The translations under genes and the position numbers were made by a program. A stretch of DNA of 64,000 nt. It comes from Thermococcus camini (GTDB lineage: Archaea; Methanobacteriota_B; Thermococci; Thermococcales; Thermococcaceae). The notes under the pieces are model-generated. The model was not told the DNA's origin and ran no database searches. It saw only the letters and a list, made by a program, of their open reading frames with translations. The stretch covers positions 1,306,277 through 1,370,276 of the forward strand of contig NZ_LR881183.1 in the NCBI RefSeq assembly GCF_904067545.1, in the 5' to 3' direction. How positions within the stretch are numbered: the first letter of the stretch is position 1; the number at the start of each line of letters is the position of its first letter. This document shows, one piece after another, positions 42,606 to 51,674 of the stretch.

Positions 42606-45221
42606 TTAGCCACCCCTTCTTTCTCTTCTATCCAGTCCTTTTCGGGTCTGGTTCTTCTTCCAAGGTTTTCCGTGGTCTCTTCTACCCTCAGGACTCGGGT
42701 AGCTTCTCTCCTCCCCGCGATCCCTGCGTATCGTTCTGCCCTCCTCGATTTCCCTCCTCAGAACTTTAGCCTCCTCCTCGGCGTTCCTCACGCGGAAGAC
42801 CCTCGCAATTCTCTCGATTGCTTCAAGCTTCCTCACAATGCCATCGAGCCAAGTAAAGACGTCGCCCGGATAGACTATCAGCCCGTAGACCTTCCTGAAG
42901 TGTTCCGCTATCTGGGTCGGGTGTTTGCCGTTCCGCCTCAGCTCGATTATCATGTCGCTTACCCTTTCCATCGCGTGCTCGGTGCAGTCCTCCTCGGAGC
43001 ACATGAAGAACTCCTGGTAAAGCATGAAGAGCCTCTCGGCGGCGTTGGGGCTCAGCTCGGGAATCACTTTATCCAGTTCATCGAGTATTGAGGCAAAGCT
43101 CGGCGAGAAGACGTTTGCACTCAGCCTTCCCCTAACTGCGCCCTCAAGCTCCCTCTGGAGCGTCCCGCTCAGGTAGAGGTTCTCGAAGGGGAGGAGCTTG
43201 ACGGCTATCCACCGGGCGGGCTTCTTTCCGAGGTTGTCCCTTATGAACGCCGCCTCCTTGGGCAGGAGGAAGCTCATGCTCACGGCCCTTCCGTAGGGCG
43301 TGACCTCAACAACAGGCCTTCCAAGCCGGACGAAGCCGAACTCCTCAAGCTTTTCGAGAACCTTTTCCGCGCTCTGGTTGGCGCCAAGGCATTTGGATTG
43401 GACATCCTCGATGACGTCGAGGCGGTTGAAGACGCAGGAATGTGCCAAAACGTTGTCCTGCTCCAGCTCGTCGCCCCACTCGACGAGGACGGGTTCAATC
43501 GGCGCTGTTAAAAGCTTGAATGCAACTTCATCTTCAGAGCTTTCCATTTGGGCGGAATACTTTCTCCCGGGCTCGACTATGAGGTAGACCCTGCCCTTCT
43601 CGTGGTAGAGGGGCCTTCCGGCACGACCGAGCATCTGGTGGAACTCCCTGACGGTGAGCCACTTGTTGCCCATCGCGAGGCTCTCGAAGATGACCTGCGA
43701 AGCTGGAAAGTCCACCCCGGCCCCGAGGGCGGCGGTTGTAACCACAACGTCGAGCATCTGGGCCTGGAACTCCATCTCGGTGAGCTTTCTCTGTCTGTAC
43801 GGCAGTCCGGAGTGGTAGGGCTTCGCTTTGAGGCCTTTGCTCGTGAGGTAAGCGGCCAGCTCGTGCGTCCTCTTGCGCGAGAAGGTGAAGACTATCGTCT
43901 GCCCCCGGTAGCCCTGCCTTGACTTCCTCATCGCCTCGGCTTTACAGAGAACCGCTATGTGGCGCCACTTCTCGCTCTCGTTCCTTGCTATGATTATGTG
44001 CCTCTCCAGATCGACCGGTCTCTCGTCGTACAGGACAAGCTTCAACCCGAGTTCCCTGGCCAGCTCGTCAGGGTTTCCAACGGTCGCAGAGAGGCCTATG
44101 AACTGGGCATTTGGGTAGAGCCTCCTTAAGCGAGCTATTAAACCGTCCAGCCTCGGCCCGCGCTCCTCGTCGTCAAGGGTGTGTATCTCGTCTATCACGA
44201 TTGTTCCAACGTTACCGATTTTTCTTCCTGCCCTCAACAGGTAGTCTATTCCCTCGTAGGTTCCAACTATGATGTCCGCATCGATGCCCGTGTCAACGAC
44301 CACAAGCTCGTCCCGGGTCTTTATGCGGCTCATACCAACCCTTATCGCCACGCGGAGGCCGAGCTTGGAATAGCGCCGCTTGAAGTCCTCGTACTTCTGG
44401 TTAGCCAGAGCGACCAGCGGGACGAGGAAGAGGAGCTTTCTGCCTTTCATGGCCTTTGGAACTCCCGCCAGCTCGCCGATGAGGGTTTTGCCGCTCGCAG
44501 TGGCTGAAACCACGAGTAAGCTTTCACCCTCAAGGAGGCCGTTTTTTACAGCCAAGCTCTGGACAGGCAAGAGCTCGTTAACGCCTTCAGCTTTGAGAAC
44601 GGATTTGAACTTCTCGGGAAGCGGAAGCTCGTCGAGGTGGACTTTCTCTACCCTGAGATGCTTGGCCTTCAGCTCGTCCCACTTGGTTATCTCCGGGTGC
44701 CTCGTCGGGTCGAAGCGCGGGTCGAAGGCGTAGAGAACCTTATCTAGGTCCCTGAACCGGTCAAGGAGCTTCTTCGCCTGGTCGAACATGGCAACACTTC
44801 TGAACCTGAAGCGGAGTTCCCTTTTCAGTTCGTCCTCGGCACAGCGCTCGCAGATGTACTCGTTGTGGTATTTTATCCTATTCCCCTCGGTGAGGACGGT
44901 TATCCTGCCATCGAGGAGGCAGAGACGGCACAGCTCGGCCTTCTCAACACGCTTGTTTTGGAGCCTTCTCTTAAAATAATCCTCCCACTCGCCCGCATTA
45001 ACGAGGACGATTCTTGCTTGGCGAAGGAGCTTTTCAATCTCCTTGGGATTGCGATACTGACTCCCCTCAAGGACTTTGAAGAGCCTCCCCTCGCGCACTA
45101 TGAAGCGGTATATAGCGTCTGCCTTGAGGTTTCTCATCTGTGAGAGCTTTTCGGGCTCGTTCTCGATGAAGAAAGCCTCAAGCTCGTTCTTCTTTCTTCC
45201 GGGTCTCACGACGAAGAGCAT
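42606..45221 (-). CDS. Ski2-like SF2 RNA helicase (ASH-Ski2 / DUF5814 type)
   Basis: An about 871-residue SF2 helicase. The N-terminal about 200 residues carry a zinc pair CRLC...CERC (about 97 and 122). The helicase core has Walker A SATASGKTLIGEL, DEIH box VIDEIHTLDDEERG, SAT motif IGLSATVGNP, and motif VI QMLGRAGRP, followed by winged-helix and helical domains with CSEEDCTEH, and a basic tail. The zinc-bearing N-terminal domain matches archaeal ASH-Ski2, reported to act with the 5'-3' exonuclease aRNase J and the exosome in Thermococcales RNA decay. ATG 45221 or GTG 45227 are both possible starts (GGTGAGGCGGTGGGAATG). Confidence 0.85.
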   Translation of the reverse strand: MLFVVRPGRKKNELEAFFIENEPEKLSQMRNLKADAIYRFIVREGRLFKVLEGSQYRNPKEIEKLLRQARIVLVNAGEWEDYFKRRLQNKRVEKAELCRLCLLDGRITVLTEGNRIKYHNEYICERCAEDELKRELRFRFRSVAMFDQAKKLLDRFRDLDKVLYAFDPRFDPTRHPEITKWDELKAKHLRVEKVHLDELPLPEKFKSVLKAEGVNELLPVQSLAVKNGLLEGESLLVVSATASGKTLIGELAGVPKAMKGRKLLFLVPLVALANQKYEDFKRRYSKLGLRVAIRVGMSRIKTRDELVVVDTGIDADIIVGTYEGIDYLLRAGRKIGNVGTIVIDEIHTLDDEERGPRLDGLIARLRRLYPNAQFIGLSATVGNPDELARELGLKLVLYDERPVDLERHIIIARNESEKWRHIAVLCKAEAMRKSRQGYRGQTIVFTFSRKRTHELAAYLTSKGLKAKPYHSGLPYRQRKLTEMEFQAQMLDVVVTTAALGAGVDFPASQVIFESLAMGNKWLTVREFHQMLGRAGRPLYHEKGRVYLIVEPGRKYSAQMESSEDEVAFKLLTAPIEPVLVEWGDELEQDNVLAHSCVFNRLDVIEDVQSKCLGANQSAEKVLEKLEEFGFVRLGRPVVEVTPYGRAVSMSFLLPKEAAFIRDNLGKKPARWIAVKLLPFENLYLSGTLQRELEGAVRGRLSANVFSPSFASILDELDKVIPELSPNAAERLFMLYQEFFMCSEEDCTEHAMERVSDMIIELRRNGKHPTQIAEHFRKVYGLIVYPGDVFTWLDGIVRKLEAIERIARVFRVRNAEEEAKVLRREIEEGRTIRRDRGEERSYPSPEGRRDHGKPWKKNQTRKGLDRRERRGG

Positions 45222-45242
45222 TCCCACCGCCTCACCAAGCGA

Positions 45243-45716
45243 TCAGCGCCTCTTGCCCTCACCGGACACCCAGTTCTCCTTAAAGGTGTCTATTATGAGC
45301 GTAACCTCCACCCGCTCAAGGTTTTTGCCAAAGAACCGTTTGAGCCTTCCGGCAAAGGCCTTGACCTCATCCGTGTCGTGGAAGCTCGCCCTTACGAGTA
45401 TCTGCCTCTCGCCGCTGCGCCGGTAAAGGCTCTGAACCTCCTCCAGCCTGGCAATCCGTCGCAGAATCGGGTCGATAGTGTGGTCGTCTATGGCAAGCTT
45501 CAGCTCAAAGAACGCCTGAACGTATTCGTCGAGGAAGGCAGGGTCAACGATGGCTGAGTAGCCCCTAATTGCCCCGAGCTTCTCCAGCTTTTCTACCCTG
45601 TTCTTCACGCTCGCCGGGGATAGGCCAACTCTCTTCCCGAGCTCGGTTAGGGTTATCCTGCCCTCCTTCCGGAGGATTCTGAGTATCTCCCTGTCCTTCT
45701 CGTCTATTCCCGGCAT
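45243..45716 (-). CDS. Lrp/AsnC-family transcriptional regulator
   Basis: About 157 residues: N-terminal helix-turn-helix (EGRITLTELGKRVGLSPASV, KNRVEKLEKLGAI) and C-terminal RAM-type ligand domain (YVQAFFELKLAIDDHTIDPI; RRSGERQILVRASF). These dimers or octamers sense amino acids or related effectors; the target is not evident. ATG at 45714-45716 has GGTGGAG three bases before. Fifteen to 21 nt separate it from the helicase gene downstream, so the two may be co-transcribed. Confidence 0.88.
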   Translation of the reverse strand: MPGIDEKDREILRILRKEGRITLTELGKRVGLSPASVKNRVEKLEKLGAIRGYSAIVDPAFLDEYVQAFFELKLAIDDHTIDPILRRIARLEEVQSLYRRSGERQILVRASFHDTDEVKAFAGRLKRFFGKNLERVEVTLIIDTFKENWVSGEGKRR

Positions 45717-45746
45717 CGGCTCCACCAGCTAAAAGGAAAGGAAAAA

Positions 45747-46874
45747 TCAGCGGGTGATCTTTATCTCCCGCATTAGCTCAAGCGGCTCTGGATTCCTCTC
45801 GAAGTAGTCCCTGACCGGCTTGAGGAGCTCGATGAGATATTCTGCCACCGCGTTCTTCAAATCGAGCGGGTGGAGCTTTCCTTCCGCGAAGTCCCTCTTG
45901 AGCTCCTCAATGGTCGTGTAGGTGACGTCGCCGCCGAACTTGGCCGGCCTGTGTATTGTGAATTCGGTCGGCTCCTCGCGGAAGATTATGTACTCGGCCC
46001 AATCTAAAACCGGGTTGTACCTGACCTCCCTGGCCGGGCAGAAGGCCTTCCTGAGCTTCTGCTTTATCTCCTCCGGCGTGTCGTGTATGAAGACCGCCGA
46101 GTAGGGCTTGCTCTTGCTCATCTTCATCTGGGTCTTCAGCTCTTTGAACTGCTCCTCGCTCTCTATCGGCCAGACCGGCGGTTCCTGAAGGCCGAGCAGG
46201 AGGTGGTGATGCAGAGCGACCGGTTTGAGCTTCTCCCCCTTCCACTCAAGGGCGTGGTACTTGAGCTTCTGTGCCACCTCGATGGCTATGACGTGGGCCT
46301 TTCTCTGGTCCATTCCGGCGTGGGCTATTGTGACACCCTGGTAGTAAATATCAGCCACCTGCATCGCCGGGTAAATCAGCTTGGCGAAGTCTATCGCTTC
46401 ACCCATCTGCCTGCCCATTATCGTTATGGAGCGCATCATTCTTGCCAGAGTAACGTTCTTGGAGATGTCTATGACGGTCTGCCAGTAGTCACCCTTCTCC
46501 AGTATCTCGCTGGCCAGAACGAACTCGACCTTGTCCGGGTCGCCGCCCATGACCTTTATGCTCTGCTTCATGCCCTCCTTGAAGTAGCTCAGCGCGACCT
46601 TCTGGATAACCTCCAGATCACCGCCAAGCTTGTCGTTTATCCAGCTGTGCCAGTCCGCTAAGAAAATCCTCGTCTTGATTCCAGCCTTCTGAAGGTCGGC
46701 TATCTTCGCCCCGGCCATCAAACCGGTTCCCAGATGAATGTAACCGCTTATCTCAAATCCGATGTAGTGCTGCATCGGAACGCCGACTTCGAGCAGGTGC
46801 CTGAGGTTCTCCGCGGTCAGAAGCTCCTCCGTTGGCTTTCTCCCAATAAGTTCCATCCTCTTTTCGATGTCCAT
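45747..46874 (-). CDS. tyrS: Tyrosyl-tRNA synthetase, archaeal type
   Basis: A 375-residue class I synthetase. The HIGH-like motif is GYIHLGTGLMAG (about 40-51) and the KMSKS motif is exact in TQMKMSKSKPYSAVF. The sequence is very close to the Pyrococcus TyrRS, including GYHE-type tRNA and tyrosine contacts (IYPAMQVADIYYQGVTIAHA, GMDQRK). Start ATG at 46872-46874 follows GGTGGTGAGT; nine upstream in-frame codons were not used. TATA CCCTTAAAGGC (minus, about 46904-46914). The hairpin element copy C begins just upstream of this promoter. Confidence 0.96.
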   Translation of the reverse strand: MDIEKRMELIGRKPTEELLTAENLRHLLEVGVPMQHYIGFEISGYIHLGTGLMAGAKIADLQKAGIKTRIFLADWHSWINDKLGGDLEVIQKVALSYFKEGMKQSIKVMGGDPDKVEFVLASEILEKGDYWQTVIDISKNVTLARMMRSITIMGRQMGEAIDFAKLIYPAMQVADIYYQGVTIAHAGMDQRKAHVIAIEVAQKLKYHALEWKGEKLKPVALHHHLLLGLQEPPVWPIESEEQFKELKTQMKMSKSKPYSAVFIHDTPEEIKQKLRKAFCPAREVRYNPVLDWAEYIIFREEPTEFTIHRPAKFGGDVTYTTIEELKRDFAEGKLHPLDLKNAVAEYLIELLKPVRDYFERNPEPLELMREIKITR

Positions 46875-46921
46875 ACTCACCACCTGAAGCCTGAACGGCA
46901 CAAGCCTTTAAGGGTTTTACC

Positions 46922-46978
46922 ATTTCTTTTGAAAGCTCGTCCGTGGGGGTCAACCCCTCACGGCCGGGAGGCGGTCAG
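46922..46978 (+). mobile_element. Solo IS200/IS605-like right-end hairpin (copy C)
   Basis: TTTCTTTTGAAAGC opens the element as in copies A and B. It is followed by a longer stem CCGTG-GGGG/CCCC-CACGG around TCAA, with one bulged T, then CCGGGAGGCGGTCAG. The loop and flanking bases differ from the other copies, but the layout (small TTTC/GAAA loop, GC-rich hairpin, GGAGG, GTCAG) is kept. It lies between the divergent tyrS and 47095 genes; no transposase is present. Confidence 0.45.
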
Positions 46979-47094
46979 TGCGGGGGAAGTCCAGCCGATG
47001 GCTTCGGGGATGGCTTAAAAGTTTAACCGAGTCGAAAAACTTCCCACTTCATAAGATTTATAACTTCCTGAGCCTTAGATAACCCGGTGATACC

Positions 47095-48141
47095 ATGAGG
47101 AAGGCTGCAATAATACTTGCGGTGTTTGTTTTCTTTGGTGTTTTTGGATTTGCCATGGCCAGTGCTACGACCGTCGGTGTTGATCTCGCCCACGGCGAGA
47201 GCGACAAGGGTCTGGCGGTTCTGACCGACAAGGACGGCAACGTTCTCGCTGAGGGGATGATAAAGACCATCGGCGACGTCAGCTGGGCTTACATTGGACC
47301 GGCGGAGAAGGCTGACGAGCTTGGAATCAAGCAGCTCGGGGAGAAGATAACCTACGACGCCATCAAGGACGTGGACTTCCTTATCCTCGGCCAGCCGACC
47401 CAGGCCTTCAGCCCGGACGAGGTTCAGGCCATCGTCCAGTGGTGGAACGACGGAAACAGGATCCTATGGGTTGCCGGGGATTCGGACTATGGTGACGGCC
47501 CGCAGAGGATCGACTTCGTGGATACCATTCTCGATGCCATCGGTGCCAACCTCAGGCTCGACCAGTGCTCCGCTGAAGATGCTACCAGCAACGCTGGAGC
47601 CGGCTACCGTGTTATAGGCCTCGTCAACCCGGACAGCGGAACCCCTGACAAGGACATGCTTACCAAGGACTTCAAGAACGGTGGCAAGGTTCTCTTCCAC
47701 GGGCCGGGTGTTGTCGCTTACGTCGATGAGAACGGCAACTGGCAGAAACTCCACGGCGGAATAGCCGATGGAATATACATCATCGTCACCACCAGCGCCG
47801 ACGGCCAGATCGTTGAGAACACCGACCCGGCGGCCCAGGCTTACACCGCCGGCGACGCCGGTGAGTTCCCGCTCATGGCCGTTCAGCTCTTCGAGGACAA
47901 GAAGAACGTCCTCGTTGTCAGCGGTGAGACCCCCTACGGCGGCTACGAGCCGATGTGGAGCCCGAGCTACCACGGCGTTGACCTCGACGGCCCGCAGTTC
48001 GTCACCAACTTCATCCACTGGGCCATCAGCGTCCAGCAGAACCTTGGCAAGGAGGAAGGTGGCGGCGGAAGCACCTGTGGTCCGGCAGCTCTGATCGGTC
48101 TCGCCCTGATTCCGCTTGCCCTCTACCGGAGGAGGAAGTGA
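47095..48141 (+). CDS. CGP-CTERM secreted protein with GATase1-like fold
   Basis: A 348-residue protein: signal peptide (AAIILAVFVFFGVFGFAMAS), a beta-alpha domain (DVDFLILGQPTQAFSPDEVQ; IVQWWNDGNRILWVAGDSDY; KNVLVVSGETPYGGYEPMWS), a Gly-rich linker and the CGP-CTERM tail (TCGPAALIGLALIPLALYRR). The fold resembles the GldG/DUF4350-type amidotransferase-like domains of surface binding proteins; no catalytic Cys is obvious. ATG follows GGTGATACC, TATA GATTTATAAC lies about 35 nt upstream. It precedes an ABC importer cluster, with a terminator between. Confidence 0.8.
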   Translation: MRKAAIILAVFVFFGVFGFAMASATTVGVDLAHGESDKGLAVLTDKDGNVLAEGMIKTIGDVSWAYIGPAEKADELGIKQLGEKITYDAIKDVDFLILGQPTQAFSPDEVQAIVQWWNDGNRILWVAGDSDYGDGPQRIDFVDTILDAIGANLRLDQCSAEDATSNAGAGYRVIGLVNPDSGTPDKDMLTKDFKNGGKVLFHGPGVVAYVDENGNWQKLHGGIADGIYIIVTTSADGQIVENTDPAAQAYTAGDAGEFPLMAVQLFEDKKNVLVVSGETPYGGYEPMWSPSYHGVDLDGPQFVTNFIHWAISVQQNLGKEEGGGGSTCGPAALIGLALIPLALYRRRK

Positions 48142-48160
48142 TCTCCTCCATTTTTCTTTG
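48128..48160 (+). terminator. Stop-straddling hairpin and T-run after the CGP-CTERM gene
   Basis: GGAGGA, within the last Arg-Arg codons, pairs with TCCTCC six bases beyond the TGA, and is followed by TTTTTCTTT. The T-run alone is enough for archaeal termination. Confidence 0.5.
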
Positions 48161-48229
48161 CCGTTGAACCATTAATTTTTTATTGAGTTTCTCGAATCAC
48201 CCACGATTGACATAACCAGGTGATAAACC

Positions 48230-49675
48230 ATGAAGAAGCCCGTGGCAATTGGCTTTATCCTGCTTCTTGCCCTCAGCGTCGTGGCCAGCGGCTGCATAAG
48301 CGGAGGAAACGGCGGTGAAACCTCCGGAATAACCCTTGTCATCGTTACCAGGCACGACGCGACCATACAGTACATGGTCAAGCAGACCTTCCTCCAGAGC
48401 GATATCGCCAAGCAGTACAACATCGAGGACATCAAGTTCATCAAAGTCCCGGAGAGCCTCTGGCCCAGCTACATAGACAAAGGAGCCGACGTTGGCTGGG
48501 GAGGAGGACCGACGCTCTTTGACGACCTCTACAAGGCAAACTACCTCGCCCCGATAACCGACGAGAAGGTTCTCGGTCTCCTCGGCAACCCGCTCCCCAC
48601 CGAGCTCGCGGGAATGCCCATGGTCAGGAAAGACGATGACGGCAAAGTTTACTGGATAGCCGCGGCGCTCTCCTCCTTCGGATATACCATCAACAAGAAG
48701 CAGCTCGAGAAGTGGAACCTTCCGGTTCCGGAGAAGTGGGAGGACATAGCCAGTGAGGAGTGGGCTCTCAACCCGCCGCAGTACGGCATAGCCGACCCGA
48801 CCAGGAGCACCTCCAACACTAGGATATACCAGATAATCCTCCAGGCCTTCGGCTGGGAGGAGGGCTGGCGCATCATGACCCTCATCACGGCCAACTCCAA
48901 GGTTTACCTCGCCAGCGATGCCGTCAGGGACGCCGTTATCAACGGCGAGATAGCGGCAGGAAACACCATCGACTTCTACGGTTACACCGCCATGCAGCAG
49001 AACCCCGACTGCCAGTACATAGTCCCGAAGGGAGAGAGCATCATAAACGGTGACCCGATAGCGCTCCTCAAGAACGCCAAGCACCCCGAGGCGGCTCAGG
49101 CCTTCATCTACTGGGTCCTCACCGAGGGCCAGGCCGTATGGATGAGCCCCGACGTGAACAGGCTCCCGATCAACCCGCAGATATTCGACATGACCATCAC
49201 CAAGACCTACGCGGACGTCATCTTCAAGGGCCAGAACGAGGGCAAGACCTACGGCGAGGCCAGGCCCGCCCTTGAGAAGGCCTACGATGACGCCATACAC
49301 GCCGAGGGAATACCCTTCGATGACAAGCGCGCTCTTGAGACCGTGAGCGCACTTCAGTACTACTTCAAGGCCACCCTCGTTGACCCGAACCAGAAGCTTC
49401 ACGACGCATGGGTTGCTATAGTCCAGGCCCACAAGCAGGGCAAGATAACCGATGAGCAGTTCAAGCAGCTCAAGGACGAGCTCACCGCCCCGATAGAGTT
49501 CAAGGATCCCGAGACCGGCCAGACCGTTACCTTCACCGAGGAGTACGCCAAGAAGATAAACAACAGGATCGTCAAGGACAGGAACTTCCAGGACCAGCTC
49601 GTCCAGGAGTGGCGTCAGGGCGCCATGGACAAGTATCAGAAGGTACTCGACGACCTCAAGGGCATGCTCGGTTGA
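48230..49675 (+). CDS. ABC transporter substrate-binding lipoprotein
   Basis: A 481-residue binding protein with a lipoprotein signal (MKKPVAIGFILLLALSVVAS then GC, lipobox VASGC). It has the extracellular solute-binding type 1 / iron-thiamine-like fold (WPSYIDKGADVGWGGGPTLF; WNLPVPEKWEDIASEEWALN; AGNTIDFYGYTAMQQNPDC). The C-terminal about 120 residues are an added charged helical region (VAIVQAHKQGKITDEQFKQL). The substrate cannot be assigned. Unlike three other secreted proteins here it is lipid-anchored rather than CGP-CTERM anchored. ATG follows GGTGATAAACC. Permease and ATPase genes follow on the same strand after a T-rich terminator and a fresh promoter. Confidence 0.85.
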   Translation: MKKPVAIGFILLLALSVVASGCISGGNGGETSGITLVIVTRHDATIQYMVKQTFLQSDIAKQYNIEDIKFIKVPESLWPSYIDKGADVGWGGGPTLFDDLYKANYLAPITDEKVLGLLGNPLPTELAGMPMVRKDDDGKVYWIAAALSSFGYTINKKQLEKWNLPVPEKWEDIASEEWALNPPQYGIADPTRSTSNTRIYQIILQAFGWEEGWRIMTLITANSKVYLASDAVRDAVINGEIAAGNTIDFYGYTAMQQNPDCQYIVPKGESIINGDPIALLKNAKHPEAAQAFIYWVLTEGQAVWMSPDVNRLPINPQIFDMTITKTYADVIFKGQNEGKTYGEARPALEKAYDDAIHAEGIPFDDKRALETVSALQYYFKATLVDPNQKLHDAWVAIVQAHKQGKITDEQFKQLKDELTAPIEFKDPETGQTVTFTEEYAKKINNRIVKDRNFQDQLVQEWRQGAMDKYQKVLDDLKGMLG

Positions 49676-49701
49676 GTTTGATATCCTCCTGCGAATTTCC
49701 A

Positions 49702-49721
49702 TTCTTTTTTGGCACTTTTTC
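49702..49721 (+). terminator. T-run terminator after the binding-protein gene
   Basis: TTCTTTTTT and CACTTTTT follow the lipoprotein stop. A TATA box (ATCTTTAAATAG, about 49751-49762) then restarts transcription for the permease, which fits higher expression of the binding protein than of the transporter. Confidence 0.5.
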
Positions 49722-49825
49722 AATATGGGTGAATCAACAAATTTTTGGAAATCTTTAAATAGACCCCACCTCGACCAACACAGAGTGGCGGGTATGGTCA
49801 GAAGCAGAACGGAGGTTGATGCTCA

Positions 49826-51664
49826 ATGAAGGTAAGCAAGTGGAGCGAGAGACTCTTTGGAACACCCCTGTTTGATCCGGTCGTCACGACTTCGTTCCTG
49901 TTCCCACTCCTGTACCTGGTGGCCTTCCTGATAATCCCAGTACTGGCAATGCTTGCGGTGGCCTTCGAGTACAACGGTCACTTCTCATTCCACTGGTTCA
50001 CCAGCATACTGACGTCGGAGTACTACATCAGCGGGCCGACGGGGGAGTTCTCCAGACTGGTCACCCTTCCCAGCGGGGAGCAGATATACTACATTCAGGG
50101 TGTTGATTTTGGGGTTATTCTCAACTCCATAATAGTCTCCCTGAGCGTCATGATCCTGACCACGATACTGGGGACCATCTTCGCCTTCGTCATGGCGCGC
50201 TACGACTTCCCGGGCAAGAACATCGTCAGGATTCTGCTCTTCGTGCCGCTCCTCGTTACGCCCTTCGTCAACGTCTTCATCGTTAAGAAGATGTTCCTTC
50301 CCAACGGTCTGATAAACTGGCTGTTCTACGATATCCTTCACGTATTCCCGCACAGAATCGTTATCGACGGCCTCGTGGGCGTTATAGTCGCTCAGGCGAT
50401 GACCTACTATCCAATAGTTTACCTCAACGCCTACGCGAGCTTCATCAACATCGACCCCACCCTTGAGGAGCAGGCCGAGAATCTTGGAAGCAGGGGCTTC
50501 CACCTCTTCAGAACCGTTACGTTCCCGCTCGCCCTCCCGGGAATAGCTGCCGGTGCAACCCTCGTCGGAATCTTCAGCCTTGAGGACCTCGCCGCGCCGA
50601 TAGTCTTCCAGGGCAACCCGCTCGCCAGGAAGCTCATGTCCTTCCAGATCTACAGCGCCTTCACCAGCGGTTTCAACGTTGGAAGCCCGCAGCTCGCCGC
50701 CCTCGCGCTCATAATGCTCACCATCGCTATTCTGATGTTCCTTGGTATCAGAAAGTACGTCAGCCTGCGCCAGTACGCCATGCTCAGCAAGGGCGGACGG
50801 TGGAAGCCGAGAGTTGCCAGGCCCAAGGGCTGGCAGGCGGTTCTCATATACCTCGTCGTCCTTCCGATGCTCCTCATCTCGATATTCCCGCAGGTCGGTG
50901 TCGTGCTCCTCGCCTTCAGCGAGAGCTGGGTCGGAACCTGGCCGGAGGGCTTTACTACCGCGCACATTCAGAGCATTATAACCCAGCCGGACATTGAACG
51001 CGTTATCATGAACAGCATCATGTATTCCACTGCAGCAATAATCGTCATCATCCTCCTGTCTCTCACCGCCTCCTACGCCTCCAGCAGGTTCAAGAAGAGT
51101 CAGCTCGGGCCCGTTCTCGACAGCCTCTCAACGATACCCATAGCCGTTCCGGGTATCGTTATAGCAATGAGCTACTTCTTCTTCTTCGCCAAGGTGTTCC
51201 CGGACACGCCCCTCGACCCCACGAACCTGCTCGGCTTCAACCCGGCGATGGTTCTCGTGCTGGCGTACTCAATCAGGCGTCTGCCCTTCGCGGCGCGCTC
51301 CATCTCGGCCGGAATCCAGCAGGTTCACGTGTCCCTCGAGGAGGCGGCGCTCAACCTTGGTGCCGGAAGGTGGAAGGCGCTGACGGGAATCCTCATGCCG
51401 CTGATACTCCTGAACCTGCTTGGAGGAGCCATGCTGAGCTTCGTCTACTGTATGAGCGAGACCAGCGTAGGCATCACCCTCGGTTCCATCAACCCCGACT
51501 ACTACCCGATAACCGCCAGGATGGTCGAGCTCATGACGAGCGCCGTTGGAAGCGCGAACCTCGCGGCCGCGCTCGGTGTTTTCCTCATGACGGTGCAGAT
51601 TATAGCAATAGTCCTGGCAAACGTGATAACCAAGCAGAGGTACTCATTCATAGGTCTCACATGA
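49826..51664 (+). CDS. ABC transporter permease, two permease halves in one chain
   Basis: A 612-residue inner-membrane protein with about twelve helices and two BPD-type permease domains, as in FbpB/ThiP-type iron and thiamine importers. Each half has an EAA loop: EEQAENLGSRGFHLFRTVTF and EEAALNLGAGRWKALTGILM. ATG follows GGAGGTTGATGCTCA. It lies 9 nt before the ATPase gene start and is translated with it. One polypeptide therefore provides both halves of the channel. Confidence 0.92.
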   Translation: MKVSKWSERLFGTPLFDPVVTTSFLFPLLYLVAFLIIPVLAMLAVAFEYNGHFSFHWFTSILTSEYYISGPTGEFSRLVTLPSGEQIYYIQGVDFGVILNSIIVSLSVMILTTILGTIFAFVMARYDFPGKNIVRILLFVPLLVTPFVNVFIVKKMFLPNGLINWLFYDILHVFPHRIVIDGLVGVIVAQAMTYYPIVYLNAYASFINIDPTLEEQAENLGSRGFHLFRTVTFPLALPGIAAGATLVGIFSLEDLAAPIVFQGNPLARKLMSFQIYSAFTSGFNVGSPQLAALALIMLTIAILMFLGIRKYVSLRQYAMLSKGGRWKPRVARPKGWQAVLIYLVVLPMLLISIFPQVGVVLLAFSESWVGTWPEGFTTAHIQSIITQPDIERVIMNSIMYSTAAIIVIILLSLTASYASSRFKKSQLGPVLDSLSTIPIAVPGIVIAMSYFFFFAKVFPDTPLDPTNLLGFNPAMVLVLAYSIRRLPFAARSISAGIQQVHVSLEEAALNLGAGRWKALTGILMPLILLNLLGGAMLSFVYCMSETSVGITLGSINPDYYPITARMVELMTSAVGSANLAAALGVFLMTVQIIAIVLANVITKQRYSFIGLT

Positions 51665-51674
51665 GGTGGTTGAG

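Noticed and set aside
48197-49723. Long minus-strand frame of about 508 codons
   Set aside because: It is the antisense shadow of the ABC binding-protein gene; composition is Leu/Val/Gly-rich without domain structure and no ribosome site. GC-rich third positions create such frames.
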